Assembly: GCA_014983025.1 (NCBI GenBank)
Contig: JADCLP010000007.1
Coordinates: 1-64,000, forward strand
Origin: Erythrobacteraceae bacterium E2-1 Yellow Sea
Lineage (GTDB): Bacteria > Pseudomonadota > Alphaproteobacteria > Sphingomonadales > Sphingomonadaceae
Length of the DNA stretch: 64,000 bases
Direction of reading: 5' to 3'
A model generated the notes under the pieces. That model worked only from the letters and a program-made list of their open reading frames with translations. It was not told the origin of the DNA and made no database searches. This document shows positions 36,240-45,453 of this stretch, piece by piece (positions within the stretch are counted from its first letter, which is position 1; each line of letters begins with the position of its first letter). The position numbers were made by a program, and so were the translations under genes.

Positions 36240-37635
36240 TGCGGTCCTGTGTCAGCTCCGCATCGCTGCCCATATTTTTCCAGGCAAGAATAAACACGCT
36301 CAGCAGCAATGCGCAGATCGTGGCAAAGCCGATCACCGGATGATGGCCATACAGCCAAACACCGCCTGTTGGTGCCAATATATATGTTGCGCCGGTGATG
36401 GAGGCCACGATGCCGCCAACCTGGCCCTGTTCTGCTCGGGTAACGGCGAGTGACGCCCCTGCTGTGAAGCCGGGGCGATAAAGGCCAAAGCCCATCGACG
36501 CGATGGCAAAACCCAGCGCGATTGAGTGCAGATCATGCGCAATGGAAAATGTCATCACGCCCAAGGCGGCAATCGCCACGCCCCACATGGTGGAACCGCG
36601 CGGCCCCAATTTCAGCATCGGGATCAGCCCCCATTGCGCCAGTAAAGTGGCGGTGGCCCCGTACATCAGGACCAGGCCAACTGTTCCGGCGGCAGCATCC
36701 GGGCTGGCCCGCAGGCCCAGCCGGTCAAGTATGAAAAAGCCGATAATTCCCAGCATTGCGGCCTGTGCATGGCCGCCCAGCAGCCCCGCCCAGACCCATG
36801 GGCGCAGGCGCGGATCACGCCAGCGCAGGTGGACAATTTCTCGCTTTGGCGGTTGGTCGGGCGAATCGAGCGGCACGTCTTGCTGTGTCGTGTCATCTCC
36901 TTCATCTTCCAGTCGGGGGCTGGATCCGGCGCTGAAGGGCGCAGCCACGATATCGCCCCGTGCAGCATAGCTGGGCGTGTCATCGGGCAGGCGCAGACGC
37001 AGCGCGATGAGGACCACCACGCCAATCGCGGCGAAGGCAAGGAATGGCCCGACCAGCCCTGTTGACGGAAAGATCAGCAGTGGAGCCAAGGCTGGGCCGA
37101 TCACCGTACCCAGTCCAAAACTTGATGCGATCAATGCCATGGCCTGTGTGCGCTCGCTGCGTGGTGTACGGCTGGCGACATAGGCCTGCACAGCCGGTGG
37201 AGCCGCTGAACCGAACCCGCCGTAAAGGCTGCGTGCCAGCGCAAACAACAGCAGCGTTGCAATTGCCGAGAGGAAACCATTAAGACCGAACCACAAGGCC
37301 ATGCCGCACAGCCCCATGGACAATACAAAACCCACCAGGCCAATGGCCATCATTGCCTTGCGCCCGCGATGGTCTGATCGGCGCGCCCAATAGGGGGCGC
37401 ATACCACCCATAACAGGGCCGACCAGGTATAGGCGAGACTGATCCAGACATCCGCCACGTTCAGCGCGGTGCCGATAGACGGCATGACAGATTGCATCGC
37501 CGTATTGCCGGCGGCTGTGACCAGCATGACCAGAAACAGCAGTGCCATCCGCCCGCGTGTGATGCGGCGCGGTGCTGTGGCCAGCCCATGCTGACCCCCG
37601 CCTGATGCATCCTGTTTCAGATCAACGTTTTCCAT
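36235..37635 (-). CDS. MFS transporter
   Basis: Major facilitator of 466 aa with about twelve membrane segments. The first-half loop motif between TM2 and TM3 is YWARRSDHRGRKAMMAIGL, which is the classic GxxxDRxGRR/K signature variant. A large cytoplasmic loop (about 220-265, acidic, RLEDEGDDTTQQDVPLDSPDQ-like) separates the halves. Its nearest style is the drug/metabolite efflux subgroup with 12 segments; the substrate is unknown. It starts 79 bases after the upstream membrane-protein gene on the same strand and may share its transcript. Confidence 0.88.
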   Translation of the reverse strand: MENVDLKQDASGGGQHGLATAPRRITRGRMALLFLVMLVTAAGNTAMQSVMPSIGTALNVADVWISLAYTWSALLWVVCAPYWARRSDHRGRKAMMAIGLVGFVLSMGLCGMALWFGLNGFLSAIATLLLFALARSLYGGFGSAAPPAVQAYVASRTPRSERTQAMALIASSFGLGTVIGPALAPLLIFPSTGLVGPFLAFAAIGVVVLIALRLRLPDDTPSYAARGDIVAAPFSAGSSPRLEDEGDDTTQQDVPLDSPDQPPKREIVHLRWRDPRLRPWVWAGLLGGHAQAAMLGIIGFFILDRLGLRASPDAAAGTVGLVLMYGATATLLAQWGLIPMLKLGPRGSTMWGVAIAALGVMTFSIAHDLHSIALGFAIASMGFGLYRPGFTAGASLAVTRAEQGQVGGIVASITGATYILAPTGGVWLYGHHPVIGFATICALLLSVFILAWKNMGSDAELTQDRK

Positions 37636-37714
37636 GGTTTATCCGTCGCTAGGCCGGCCTATCCACTCTTGCAATGCATTGACGGATGGGGCGGGAGAAT
37701 ACCCCCGCCTGACC

Positions 37715-38545
37715 CTATTCAAAGGTATCGCTGATGTCTGCCTGGCTGGGGCCGGACAGCTGGCGGTGAACCCCCGCCAGTACGCCCAGGAAAATCACCA
37801 CGAACACCGCATTCAGCAAGGCCGCGAACAGGCCATTGCCGATCAGTTCCAGCTGGCCACCCATTGCGGCAAACAGAACACCCATCACCATTGTCACGAC
37901 GCCAGAAACAATACCCAGCGCCAGAAACAGCAATATGTAAAATCCCAGCAGACGGAAGCTGTTGCCCTTGGTCAATTGCCATGACCGTTGCAGGATGCGG
38001 ATGGGGTTCAAAATGCCATCAATCGCGATCACCGGCGTGACCAGCGAAAATTTGATGAACAGATAGACGCCGATCACGAAAGCGATGACGCCCGTCAGAA
38101 CCGCGCCCTGCGGGCCCGCAATCGCCGCGCCCAGCGCGACCAGCAGTGCTATGACGATACCCAATGCCAGTGCGAACAGGATTTGTGTGCCGATATAGCT
38201 AAAAAATCCGCGCCCGCCGCGTGCAATCGCCTCACCCACGGTTGGCCGGTTGCGATCAGTCAGCAGCGTCATCAGCGCCAGCATGCCAATTGCCTGCGTG
38301 ACGCCGATGACCACAAAGACCCACCAGTTTTGGGCATAAAGCTGGCCCAGCATCTGCATGGCCTGTTCCATATCGGCAGGGTCGGCACCCATTTGCGCCT
38401 GCGGCTGCATGGTTTCAGGCACCAGCAGCATGATGGCGAAATAGGGCAGGAAGAAAAACACACCCGCCACCACCATCACTACATTGCGATTTCCCGCCAG
38501 CAGTGCTGTCGCATCGCTCCAGGCGCGTCCCATATCCAGTTTCAT
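37715..38545 (-). CDS. polytopic membrane protein, YciC/GPDPase membrane-domain-like
   Basis: Predicted 276-residue inner-membrane protein of unknown function. About six membrane segments are visible. The segment [20 protein letters not shown], preceded by [13 protein letters not shown], is the recurrent phrase of the membrane domain found in YciC/UPF0259 proteins and next to glycerophosphodiester phosphodiesterases. The ATG at 38545 gives [19 protein letters not shown] and has AGAGGGA upstream. The longer frame from 38638 is not supported because it runs into lipB's leader. The stop TAG lies in the 10-mer CCTGACCCTA (plus strand). Confidence 0.72.
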   Translation of the reverse strand: MKLDMGRAWSDATALLAGNRNVVMVVAGVFFFLPYFAIMLLVPETMQPQAQMGADPADMEQAMQMLGQLYAQNWWVFVVIGVTQAIGMLALMTLLTDRNRPTVGEAIARGGRGFFSYIGTQILFALALGIVIALLVALGAAIAGPQGAVLTGVIAFVIGVYLFIKFSLVTPVIAIDGILNPIRILQRSWQLTKGNSFRLLGFYILLFLALGIVSGVVTMVMGVLFAAMGGQLELIGNGLFAALLNAVFVVIFLGVLAGVHRQLSGPSQADISDTFE

Positions 38546-38602
38546 TGCCTCAATCCCTCTGAAAACGTCGGCAGCAAATGCCATACCCCCTTGATAAGCG
38601 CG

Positions 38603-39301
38603 ATGAATACCCCCACGCAATCTTTGATGGACCCGCAACCCACCGATCTGCCGATAGAGTATCGATGCGAGACTGCGCCTGTGCCCTATCGCACCGCGCT
38701 GGCGCAGATGGAGGCGCGCAACGCCGCAATCCGGGCGGGCGATGCGGCTGAACTGGTGTGGCTACTGGAACATCCCCCTGTTTACACGGCAGGAACCAGC
38801 GCCGCAGCGGCTGAACTGCTGGACCCGCGCTTTGAGGTGGTGGAGGCGCGGCGCGGCGGGCGTTACACCTATCACGGGCCCGGGCAGAGAATTGGCTATG
38901 TCCTGCTCGACCTTACCCGGCGCGGGCGCGATATACGCTGTTTCGTCCACGGGCTGGAACAATGGGTTATCGATACGCTGGCGGGTTTCGGGGTCGAAAG
39001 CTGGGCGGTGGACGGCCGCGTTGGCATCTGGTGCCATGATATTGATGGGCGAGAGGCGAAGATCGGGGCCATCGGCGTGCGGGTGCGGCGCTGGGTGACA
39101 ATGCATGGCTTTTCGGTCAATCTGGACCCCGACCTTTCGCATTTCACCGGAATTGTCCCTTGCGGGATAGAGGAATTTGGCGTCACCAGCCTGGCGCGGC
39201 TGGGTATCGACATTTCACCGCAGGAATGGGACGAGGCGCTGATTGCAAGGGCGCCGGATTTTCTGAACCGGCTGGCCGGGGAAACAGGATGCAAGGTATG
39301 A
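38603..39301 (+). CDS. lipB: lipoyl(octanoyl) transferase LipB
   Basis: Transfers octanoyl from acyl carrier protein to lipoyl domains, the first step of lipoate assembly. Conserved phrases are [42 protein letters not shown]-like ([33 protein letters not shown] in pieces) with the catalytic Lys in AKIGAIG, and the catalytic Cys in GIVPCGI. A much longer open frame begins at 37988, but that upstream stretch is antisense to the neighbouring membrane protein. ATG at 38603 or 38627 is the realistic start. The TGA overlaps the lipoprotein ATG as ATGA. Confidence 0.93.
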   Translation: MNTPTQSLMDPQPTDLPIEYRCETAPVPYRTALAQMEARNAAIRAGDAAELVWLLEHPPVYTAGTSAAAAELLDPRFEVVEARRGGRYTYHGPGQRIGYVLLDLTRRGRDIRCFVHGLEQWVIDTLAGFGVESWAVDGRVGIWCHDIDGREAKIGAIGVRVRRWVTMHGFSVNLDPDLSHFTGIVPCGIEEFGVTSLARLGIDISPQEWDEALIARAPDFLNRLAGETGCKV

Positions 39302-39579
39302 GGATTGTGATTTCGCTGGGTCTGGCATTGGCGCTGGCGGCATGTGGCGGTGCCGAAACCAAGCGAGATGGATCGGATGATCGCTCGGCTGAGGGTGAGG
39401 TGCTGGGCGGCGCGATCAGCGATGAAATGCTGCCGCTGGAATCGGTCCAATCGCAATCCCCGCAGATGAAAGTTGCCCCCGTCGCCGCCGCGGCTGATCC
39501 TGCTGAGGAGGCGGATGCAGACGCTGAAACGATTTCTGCGCCGGTTGAGCCGGCGCAGGCGGATGAAAGCACCGAATAG
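39298..39579 (+). CDS. small lipoprotein of unknown function
   Basis: A 93-aa protein with a lipoprotein signal peptide: [16 protein letters not shown] gives a lipobox with the modified Cys at residue 16. The mature part is acidic and Ala/Glu/Pro-rich with no recognisable domain and looks disordered. AAGG sits just before the ATG, and the ATG overlaps the lipB stop, so it is probably co-expressed with lipB. I do not recognise the family. Confidence 0.72.
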   Translation: MRIVISLGLALALAACGGAETKRDGSDDRSAEGEVLGGAISDEMLPLESVQSQSPQMKVAPVAAAADPAEEADADAETISAPVEPAQADESTE

Positions 39580-39585
39580 GCAGGA

Positions 39586-40731
39586 TCACCCTTCGGCCTG
39601 TTCCTCTGCCAGAGCCGGATAGTCGATATATCCTTCTGCGCCGCGACCGTACCAGCTATCCGGCACGTTCTTGTTCGGTGCCCATTCGGCCCCCGCTCTG
39701 ATGCGCGTGGGCAAGTCCGGGTTGGAGATGAAGGGACGACCGAACGAGACAGCATCGCATTTGCCCGCTTCAATATCGGCGCTGGCTTTCGCGGCATCAT
39801 AATCGCTGTTTAGGATCAGGCTGCCTGAATAGATCTGGCGGATCATCGGGCCTTGTTTGGGCACATCGGTGCGCCCGAATGTTCCATCCGAACCGGGCTC
39901 ACGCAGTTCAAGATGGGCCAGACCCAGCTGCTCGATCACGCGGGCAGCAGCGCCAAAGGTGGTGGCGGGATCGCTGTCATCGCAGCCCTGAGTTTCACCA
40001 TTGGGGGACAGGCGGATGCCCACGCGGTCAGCGCCCCAGACATCGATCAGTGCCTCCAGAACTTCGCGCATGAAGCGGGTGCGGTTTTCAGCACTCCCGC
40101 CATATTCGTCGTCACGCGAATTGGTGCTGTCGCGCAGGAACTGGTCAATCAGATAGCCATTGGCACCGTGTAATTGGACGCCGTCGAAGCCAGCGGCTTT
40201 TGCGTTCTCGGCGGCGAGCCGGTAATCCGCCACTACACGGGCAATCTCTTCCTTTTTCAGCGCGCGCGCCTGTTCATACGGTTTGCGACCAGATGGGGTG
40301 TGGGCGTGGTCGGGCGCTGTGGTGGCGCTGGCAGAAACGGGTGCCTCACCGCCCAGAAAATCAGGGTGAACCAGCCGCCCCATATGCCACAGCTGCATCA
40401 TGATGAAGCCACCTTCCTGATGCACGGCATCGGTCACCAATTTCCACCCTTCGACCTGTCCCTCAGTCCAGATCCCCGGTGCGCCAGGCCAGCCTGTACC
40501 TTCTATGCTGATTCCCGTTGCTTCGCTGATGATCAGGCCCGCCCCGGCACGTTGGCGGTAATATTGCGCCATCATCGCATTGGGAACATTACCCGGCATG
40601 GTTGCCCGCGCGCGGGTAAGCGGGGCCATGAAAATGCGATTTTTGGCTGTGATCGCGCCAAGTGTCAGTGGCTGAAACAGATTATCGTACAAGGTAGTGT
40701 CCCCGATCAGACGCATTGAATTGGGTTGCAT
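39586..40731 (-). CDS. Old Yellow Enzyme family alkene reductase
   Basis: FMN-dependent NAD(P)H:enone reductase related to NemA, acting on alpha,beta-unsaturated carbonyls or nitro compounds. Family phrases are FQPLTLGAITAKNRIFMAPLTRARA, ISEATGIS, LWHMGRLVHPDF, FDGVQLHGANGYLIDQFLRD (with the DQFL site), EYGGSAENRTRF and VSFGRPFISNPDLP. The active-site His/Asn pair is in LHGANG. The length of 381 aa is long by about 15. The start may be Met-6 (40716) instead, which would leave a 44-base gap to the divergent DMT gene. It is convergent with the lipoprotein gene (6 bases). Confidence 0.92.
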   Translation of the reverse strand: MQPNSMRLIGDTTLYDNLFQPLTLGAITAKNRIFMAPLTRARATMPGNVPNAMMAQYYRQRAGAGLIISEATGISIEGTGWPGAPGIWTEGQVEGWKLVTDAVHQEGGFIMMQLWHMGRLVHPDFLGGEAPVSASATTAPDHAHTPSGRKPYEQARALKKEEIARVVADYRLAAENAKAAGFDGVQLHGANGYLIDQFLRDSTNSRDDEYGGSAENRTRFMREVLEALIDVWGADRVGIRLSPNGETQGCDDSDPATTFGAAARVIEQLGLAHLELREPGSDGTFGRTDVPKQGPMIRQIYSGSLILNSDYDAAKASADIEAGKCDAVSFGRPFISNPDLPTRIRAGAEWAPNKNVPDSWYGRGAEGYIDYPALAEEQAEG

Positions 40732-40760
40732 CTGGGCTTTTGTGGCCTAGGGCGCAAGGG

Positions 40761-41651
40761 ATGGATATGCCATCTGCCTTGCCAGCAAGAGCTACCGGAT
40801 CGCGCCGCCTGATCCTGCTGGCTGCATTGCTGACGGGTAATATTGCGCTGGCATTGGGCCCGTGGCTGGTGCGGCTGGCCGATACCGGCCCGGTCTCTGC
40901 CGGGTTCTGGCGCCTGTTCCTGGCACTGCCTTTTCTGCTGTTGCTCGCGCGCATTGCCCGCCAACCCATAACCGGGATTCCGCGCGGCACACTGATGCTG
41001 GTGGCGCTGGGGGCTGTTGCCTTCGGGCTCGATCTCGCCAGCTGGCATGTCGGGATAGAGATGACGCGGCTGGGTAATGCTACGTTGTTTGGCAATGCCG
41101 GGTCAATCGTGCTGCTGTTCTGGGGCTTTCTGATTGCGCGCCATTTGCCGCGCGGCAAGGAATGGCTGGCGATTGCCTTCGCTCTGGGCGGTGCGGGTAT
41201 ATTGATGGGGCGCAGCCTGGAAATTTCCGCCAGCACATTGCTGGGCGATGTGTTCTGCCTGACTGCGGGCCTGCTCTACGCGGTTTACCTCATCACGCTC
41301 AAGGATGCGCGGCAAACGATTGGATCTTGGAGCCTGCTGGTCTGGGTCAGCATATTTGCCAGCCCGCTGCTGCTGGCCATTGCCGTTGCACGGGGGGAGC
41401 CGGTCTGGCCCACCAATTGGACGCCGATCCTGATCCTGTTTGTCACCAGCCAGTTGGTGGGGCAGGGCTTGCTGGTCTTTTCCATGCGGCATTTCCGCCC
41501 ATTGGTGATCGCGCTGGCACTGCTGACCCAGCCTGCCGTTGCGGCTCTGATCGGCTGGCTTGCTTTTGATGAGGTGCTGAACCCGCTCGACATTGCGGGC
41601 ATGCTGCTGCTGGGCGGGGCGCTGGTTCTGGCGCGGCAAAGGCGGACCTGA
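40761..41651 (+). CDS. DMT-family (EamA) transporter
   Basis: Ten-segment drug/metabolite exporter of the inner membrane with two EamA repeats (296 aa). Segments include LILLAALLTGNIALALGPWLV, FWRLFLALPFLLLLARIA, TLMLVALGAVAFGLDLASWHV and, in the second half, LLGDVFCLTAGLLYAVYLITL and PLVIALALLTQPAVAALIGWLAF. The C-terminus DIAGMLLLGGALVLARQRR is typical. The ATG at 40761 follows GCGCAAGGG. The longer frame from 40716 overlaps the divergent gene. The substrate is unknown. Confidence 0.88.
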   Translation: MDMPSALPARATGSRRLILLAALLTGNIALALGPWLVRLADTGPVSAGFWRLFLALPFLLLLARIARQPITGIPRGTLMLVALGAVAFGLDLASWHVGIEMTRLGNATLFGNAGSIVLLFWGFLIARHLPRGKEWLAIAFALGGAGILMGRSLEISASTLLGDVFCLTAGLLYAVYLITLKDARQTIGSWSLLVWVSIFASPLLLAIAVARGEPVWPTNWTPILILFVTSQLVGQGLLVFSMRHFRPLVIALALLTQPAVAALIGWLAFDEVLNPLDIAGMLLLGGALVLARQRRT

Positions 41652-41714
41652 CTTTTGATCGACCGGGTTGGGGCTTGGTGCTAATCCTGTGCCATGAGAT
41701 TGAGAGGACCACCC

Positions 41715-43523
41715 ATGAAAATCACCACACTGGCGCTCGCAGTATCGACGCTCGCAATTGCGGGTTGCAGCAGTTACGCCCCGGCAGAAGATGTTCGCTC
41801 TGCTTCCAGCGAAGCCGCTGCTTCGTCAGCGATGGATGAGTCATTTGGCGAAGTCGCCGATGGCTATATCGAGGCACTGACCGAGCTTAACCCCATCAAT
41901 GCCACCGGCATTGGTGACCATCGCAATGATGACAAATTGCCCGATATTTCTGCCGCCGGACGCCAGGTAGAAGCGACCGTGGATGGCGCGCTGCTGGATA
42001 CGCTTGGCATGCTGGACAAAAGCCAGATGAGCCGCGGCAATCAGGTCGATTACATGCTGCTGAAAAACGCGCTGGAGTATTCCGAATGGTCACGCGAGGT
42101 TGAGCAGCAATGGGCGTGGAACCCGCAATATTACAACGATTTGGCATCTTATGCACTTTATGGGCTGGTGGCGCGCGATTTTGCCCCGTTTGAACAGCGT
42201 CTGCCCAATATCGTCAGCCGGATGCAGCAGCTGCCCGGTTTTCTTGAGGTCGCGCGCGCGCAGATTGATGTGGCCCGTGTGCCCAAAATCCATGCTGAAA
42301 CCGTGGCCAAGCAGAATGCCGGGATCATGAGCATTGTTGATGGCTTGATAGAGCCGGAACTGGCGAAGAGCGGGCTCGACCGCGCGGAATTTGATGCAGC
42401 CAAGGCGGGGCTGGTCGTGGCACTGGATGTTCACCAGAAATGGTTGGACGATGTGCTTGTGCCGGGTGCTGAGGGCGAATTCCGATTGGGCGCGGAAAAA
42501 TACGCGCAGAAAATGAAGTTTGCGCTCGTGACCGATATGAGCGTGGCCGAGCTGAAGCAGCGCGCCGAAAGTGCCTATGCCGAAACGCGCGCGCATATGC
42601 TGAAGGTGGCGAGCGCGATTGGCGATTGCAGCGCGATCGAGGCGCGCGATGCCAAGGCGCGCGAACAGGCGGTGATCCAGTGCGGGCTGGAGGCCTCTTA
42701 CGAAAATCGCGCCAGCCGTGACGGGTTGGAAGACGCTGCGCGCGCCACCTTGGCGCAGGCGACGGCCTATACCACCCAGAAGGATTTTATCCGCCCGATG
42801 GATGGGCCGGTGCAGATCATCACCATGCCCGAATTCTGGCAGGGTAATGCGGTCGCCTATCTCGATGCCCCACCGCCGCTGCAGCGCGATCTGCCGGCGT
42901 ATTACGCAGTCTCACCAATTCCGGCGGATTGGAGTGACGAGCAGGCAGAAAGTTTCCTGAAGGAATACAACATTTCCATGCTGCACCTGCTTTCCATTCA
43001 TGAAGGCGTACCGGGCCATGCCATGCAGCTGGACCATGCCAATAAGAATGACAGCCTGCTGCGCGCCGTGCTGGGCAGCGGGCCATTTGTGGAAGGTTGG
43101 GCGGTCTATTCCGAAAAGCTGATGGCCGATCATGGCTATCTGGGCGGGATGGACACGGTTGAGGGACGCTATTTCCTGCTCAACGGCCTCAAATTCCGCC
43201 TGCGCGCGATCATCAACACGCTGCTCGATATCGGCATCCATACAGAGGGGATGACGCGCGATCAGGCGATGGAGCTGATGATGCAGGGCGGTTTCCAGCA
43301 GGAACGCGAGGCCGCTGGAAAATGGACCCGCGCCAATCTCGGCTCGATCCAGCTCTTGAGCTATTTCACCGGTTTCTCAGAGCATGTCGCACTGCGCAAG
43401 GAAGCGGAACAACGCTGGGGCGCACAGTTTGACGAGCGCGAATATCACGACCTTCTGCTCAGCTATGGCTCACCGCCCGCGAAATATGCCCGCGCACTGC
43501 TGTTCGATCTGCCGGTGGAGTGA
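41715..43523 (+). CDS. DUF885 family lipoprotein, putative metallopeptidase
   Basis: A 602-aa exported lipoprotein. The lipobox LAIAGC puts the lipid Cys at residue 18. The mature protein is mostly helical. It carries HEGVPGH (position near 43003), the HExxGH-like zinc-site motif of DUF885 proteins, followed by the usual FVEGWAVYSEKLM glutamate segment. Both fit a gluzincin-type peptidase; activity has rarely been tested in this family. GAGAGGA lies before the ATG at 41715, which decides it over the ATG at 41694. It is convergent with nadA, sharing a hairpin at the junction. Confidence 0.85.
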   Translation: MKITTLALAVSTLAIAGCSSYAPAEDVRSASSEAAASSAMDESFGEVADGYIEALTELNPINATGIGDHRNDDKLPDISAAGRQVEATVDGALLDTLGMLDKSQMSRGNQVDYMLLKNALEYSEWSREVEQQWAWNPQYYNDLASYALYGLVARDFAPFEQRLPNIVSRMQQLPGFLEVARAQIDVARVPKIHAETVAKQNAGIMSIVDGLIEPELAKSGLDRAEFDAAKAGLVVALDVHQKWLDDVLVPGAEGEFRLGAEKYAQKMKFALVTDMSVAELKQRAESAYAETRAHMLKVASAIGDCSAIEARDAKAREQAVIQCGLEASYENRASRDGLEDAARATLAQATAYTTQKDFIRPMDGPVQIITMPEFWQGNAVAYLDAPPPLQRDLPAYYAVSPIPADWSDEQAESFLKEYNISMLHLLSIHEGVPGHAMQLDHANKNDSLLRAVLGSGPFVEGWAVYSEKLMADHGYLGGMDTVEGRYFLLNGLKFRLRAIINTLLDIGIHTEGMTRDQAMELMMQGGFQQEREAAGKWTRANLGSIQLLSYFTGFSEHVALRKEAEQRWGAQFDEREYHDLLLSYGSPPAKYARALLFDLPVE

Positions 43524-43529
43524 AGGTAG

Positions 43530-43553
43530 CTCGGTGCGTTAACGCGCGCCGAG
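43530..43553. terminator. hairpin between convergent DUF885 gene and nadA
   Basis: CTCGGTGCG and CGCGCCGAG form a nine-pair stem (one G-T pair) around the loop TTAACG. The nadA stop codon lies at the loop edge. It starts 7 bases after the DUF885 stop and could terminate both transcripts, although no T-run is present. Confidence 0.4.
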
Positions 43554-44525
43554 ATCACCCTTGCCGATGGTGCCGCTGGCCATTTCCAGCATGCGGTCGA
43601 GGCTTTGTTTGGCCTTCAGCCGCAGCCCTTCCTCAATCTCGATCCGCGGTTCCAGATCGCGCAGCGCGACATAGAGCTTTTCCATCGTGTTGAGCGCCAT
43701 GTAGGGGCAGATATTGCAGCTGCAATTGCCGTCTGCCCCAGGGGCCCCGATGAAGTTCTTTTCCGGCAGCGCCTTTTCCATCTGGTGAATGATATGCGGT
43801 TCGGTGGCGACGATCAGCGTGTCACCTTCAAACTCTTGCGCGTATTTCAGAATGCCGCTGGTCGATCCGACATAATCGGCATGGTCGATAATGGTCGGCG
43901 GGCATTCAGGGTGCGCGGCAACTGGCGCGCCGGGATGCTGTTCCTTCAGCTTCAGCAGCTCAGTCTCGCTGAATGCCTCATGCACGATGCACACGCCCGG
44001 CCACAACAGCATTTCGCGGTTGAACTTGCGGCTGAGATAGCCGCCCAGATGGCGATCTGGCCCGAAGATGATCTTCTGTTCTGGCGGGATCTGGGCCAGG
44101 ATGGTTTCGGCAGATGAGCTGGTGACGATTACGTCGCTCAGTGCCTTCACCTCAGTCGAGCAGTTGATGTAGGTCAGCGCGATGTGATCGGGGTGCGCTT
44201 CGCGAAACGCCCTGAATTTTTCGGGTGGGCAGGAATCTTCCAATGAACAACCCGCATTCATATCGGGCAGCACCACGATCTTTTCAGGGCTGAGTATCTT
44301 GGCCGTATCGGCCATGAACTTGACCCCGCAAAAGGCGATAACATCTGCATCGGTCGCTGCCGCCTTTTTCGACAATTCCAGCGAATCCCCGACGAAATCG
44401 GCAATGTCCTGAATATCGGGCGTTTGGTAATAATGCGCCAGGATCACGGCATTGCGCTCTTTACGCAGCCGGTCGATCTCTGCCAGCAAATCGTCGCCAG
44501 TGGGCAGCTTGGTTTCGATACTCAT
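43539..44525 (-). CDS. nadA: quinolinate synthase A
   Basis: Makes quinolinate from iminoaspartate and dihydroxyacetone phosphate in NAD biosynthesis, with a [4Fe-4S] cluster. Diagnostic phrases are AVILAHYYQTPDIQDIADFVGDS (in parts), VIAFCGVKFMADTAKIL, PDMNAGCSLEDSC, TYINCSTEVKALSD, VIVTSSSAE and the cluster loop NCSCNICPYMALN. The ATG at 44525 gives 328 aa, the family length. The open frame to 44726 would overlap the upstream membrane gene. nadB and nadC are not adjacent. Confidence 0.95.
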   Translation of the reverse strand: MSIETKLPTGDDLLAEIDRLRKERNAVILAHYYQTPDIQDIADFVGDSLELSKKAAATDADVIAFCGVKFMADTAKILSPEKIVVLPDMNAGCSLEDSCPPEKFRAFREAHPDHIALTYINCSTEVKALSDVIVTSSSAETILAQIPPEQKIIFGPDRHLGGYLSRKFNREMLLWPGVCIVHEAFSETELLKLKEQHPGAPVAAHPECPPTIIDHADYVGSTSGILKYAQEFEGDTLIVATEPHIIHQMEKALPEKNFIGAPGADGNCSCNICPYMALNTMEKLYVALRDLEPRIEIEEGLRLKAKQSLDRMLEMASGTIGKGDLGAR

Positions 44526-44610
44526 CAATTCATCCCGTTCAAAAACCTTGCCACCCCATATAGGGGCAATGCCCGCAATGGCGAGTGTGTTTGCGGGATA
44601 TTTGATGGGC

Positions 44611-45387
44611 TTACATGCTGAAGTCAGGTGGCAGAAATGCCTCATCCGGGCGCTCACCCCCGGGGTGGCCCGCTGTAAACTGTGCCACCCAGTCATAGGC
44701 AAACCCAGTGGAATGAACCGCCTCACCCAGCGCCATCAATGCCAGCGGCAACAATAGTGACCACCACCAGGCAGGATGAATGCGGCCATGCACACGCTTG
44801 TCCATCACCATCCCGGCCAGCGGGAAAAGCGCGGCCGCCATGAACATTGCGGGATAGGCATAGGGGATGAACAGTGGGAGAGGCAGTAGCCGGGCATATC
44901 CTGGTATGCTGACGGTCGCCATCGCACCAAACATCAACCGCTTGTGCCAATCTGGCCGGTTGCGCAGCTTCAAAGCAGCAGAAGCCAGCGCAGCAAAGGC
45001 GCCCAGGTGGAACAAATTGACCACCAGAAATTCGCTTCTGCCGAAAAAGAACGGGCCACCCGATTTGCGCAATACGACAAAGCCCAGCCATGTCCCCAAG
45101 GCCAGCATCAGCGGAATCCAGATTGCGGCAATCTGGCCCAGCCTGCGGTGAAGAGCGATATTGGCCCGTGTTACCAATGTCACTTGCGTAACATACAGCC
45201 CAATAAAGCTCATAAATACAAAGGCATGCAGATGATATGGCAGCGGAACTTCGAAGCTGGACCTGCCCATGGCAAGCTGCATGACAAATCCGCTGACCGT
45301 TACGATGGCCAATATCCACGTGGCGACCAGAAAAAAGCGATGCTCGCTTGCTGCGCTGGATGATGATGATTGATCTGAAGCGGTCAT
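44611..45387 (-). CDS. integral membrane protein of unknown function
   Basis: A 258-residue protein with six or seven predicted membrane helices (LVATWILAIVTVSGFVMQLA, LHAFVFMSFIGLYVTQVTLV, IAAIWIPLMLALGTWLGFVVL, VNLFHLGAFAALASAAL, YAYPAMFMAAALFPLAGMVM, WWWSLLLPLALMALGEAV). Conserved-looking histidines sit at helix ends (YHLHAF, LHRRLG, DWHKRLMFG), and the LHRRLG phrase resembles DUF2306-type proteins. No enzyme motif is seen. It lies 85 bases upstream of nadA on the same strand. Confidence 0.7.
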   Translation of the reverse strand: MTASDQSSSSSAASEHRFFLVATWILAIVTVSGFVMQLAMGRSSFEVPLPYHLHAFVFMSFIGLYVTQVTLVTRANIALHRRLGQIAAIWIPLMLALGTWLGFVVLRKSGGPFFFGRSEFLVVNLFHLGAFAALASAALKLRNRPDWHKRLMFGAMATVSIPGYARLLPLPLFIPYAYPAMFMAAALFPLAGMVMDKRVHGRIHPAWWWSLLLPLALMALGEAVHSTGFAYDWVAQFTAGHPGGERPDEAFLPPDFSM

Positions 45388-45453
45388 TGCGAATCCTTCC
45401 CCCGATGATCCAGCTAACCCGTGCGATCTATTATGGCTTGCGCACGGTGGCGG

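Noticed and set aside
37988..38602. Long in-frame extension upstream of lipB
   Set aside because: It is the antisense of the YciC-like membrane gene, has a Gln/His/Arg-rich composition unlike LipB, and better starts exist at 38603 and 38627.
44526..44726. N-terminal extension of NadA
   Set aside because: It overlaps the upstream membrane gene. The ATG at 44525 gives the standard 328-aa enzyme.
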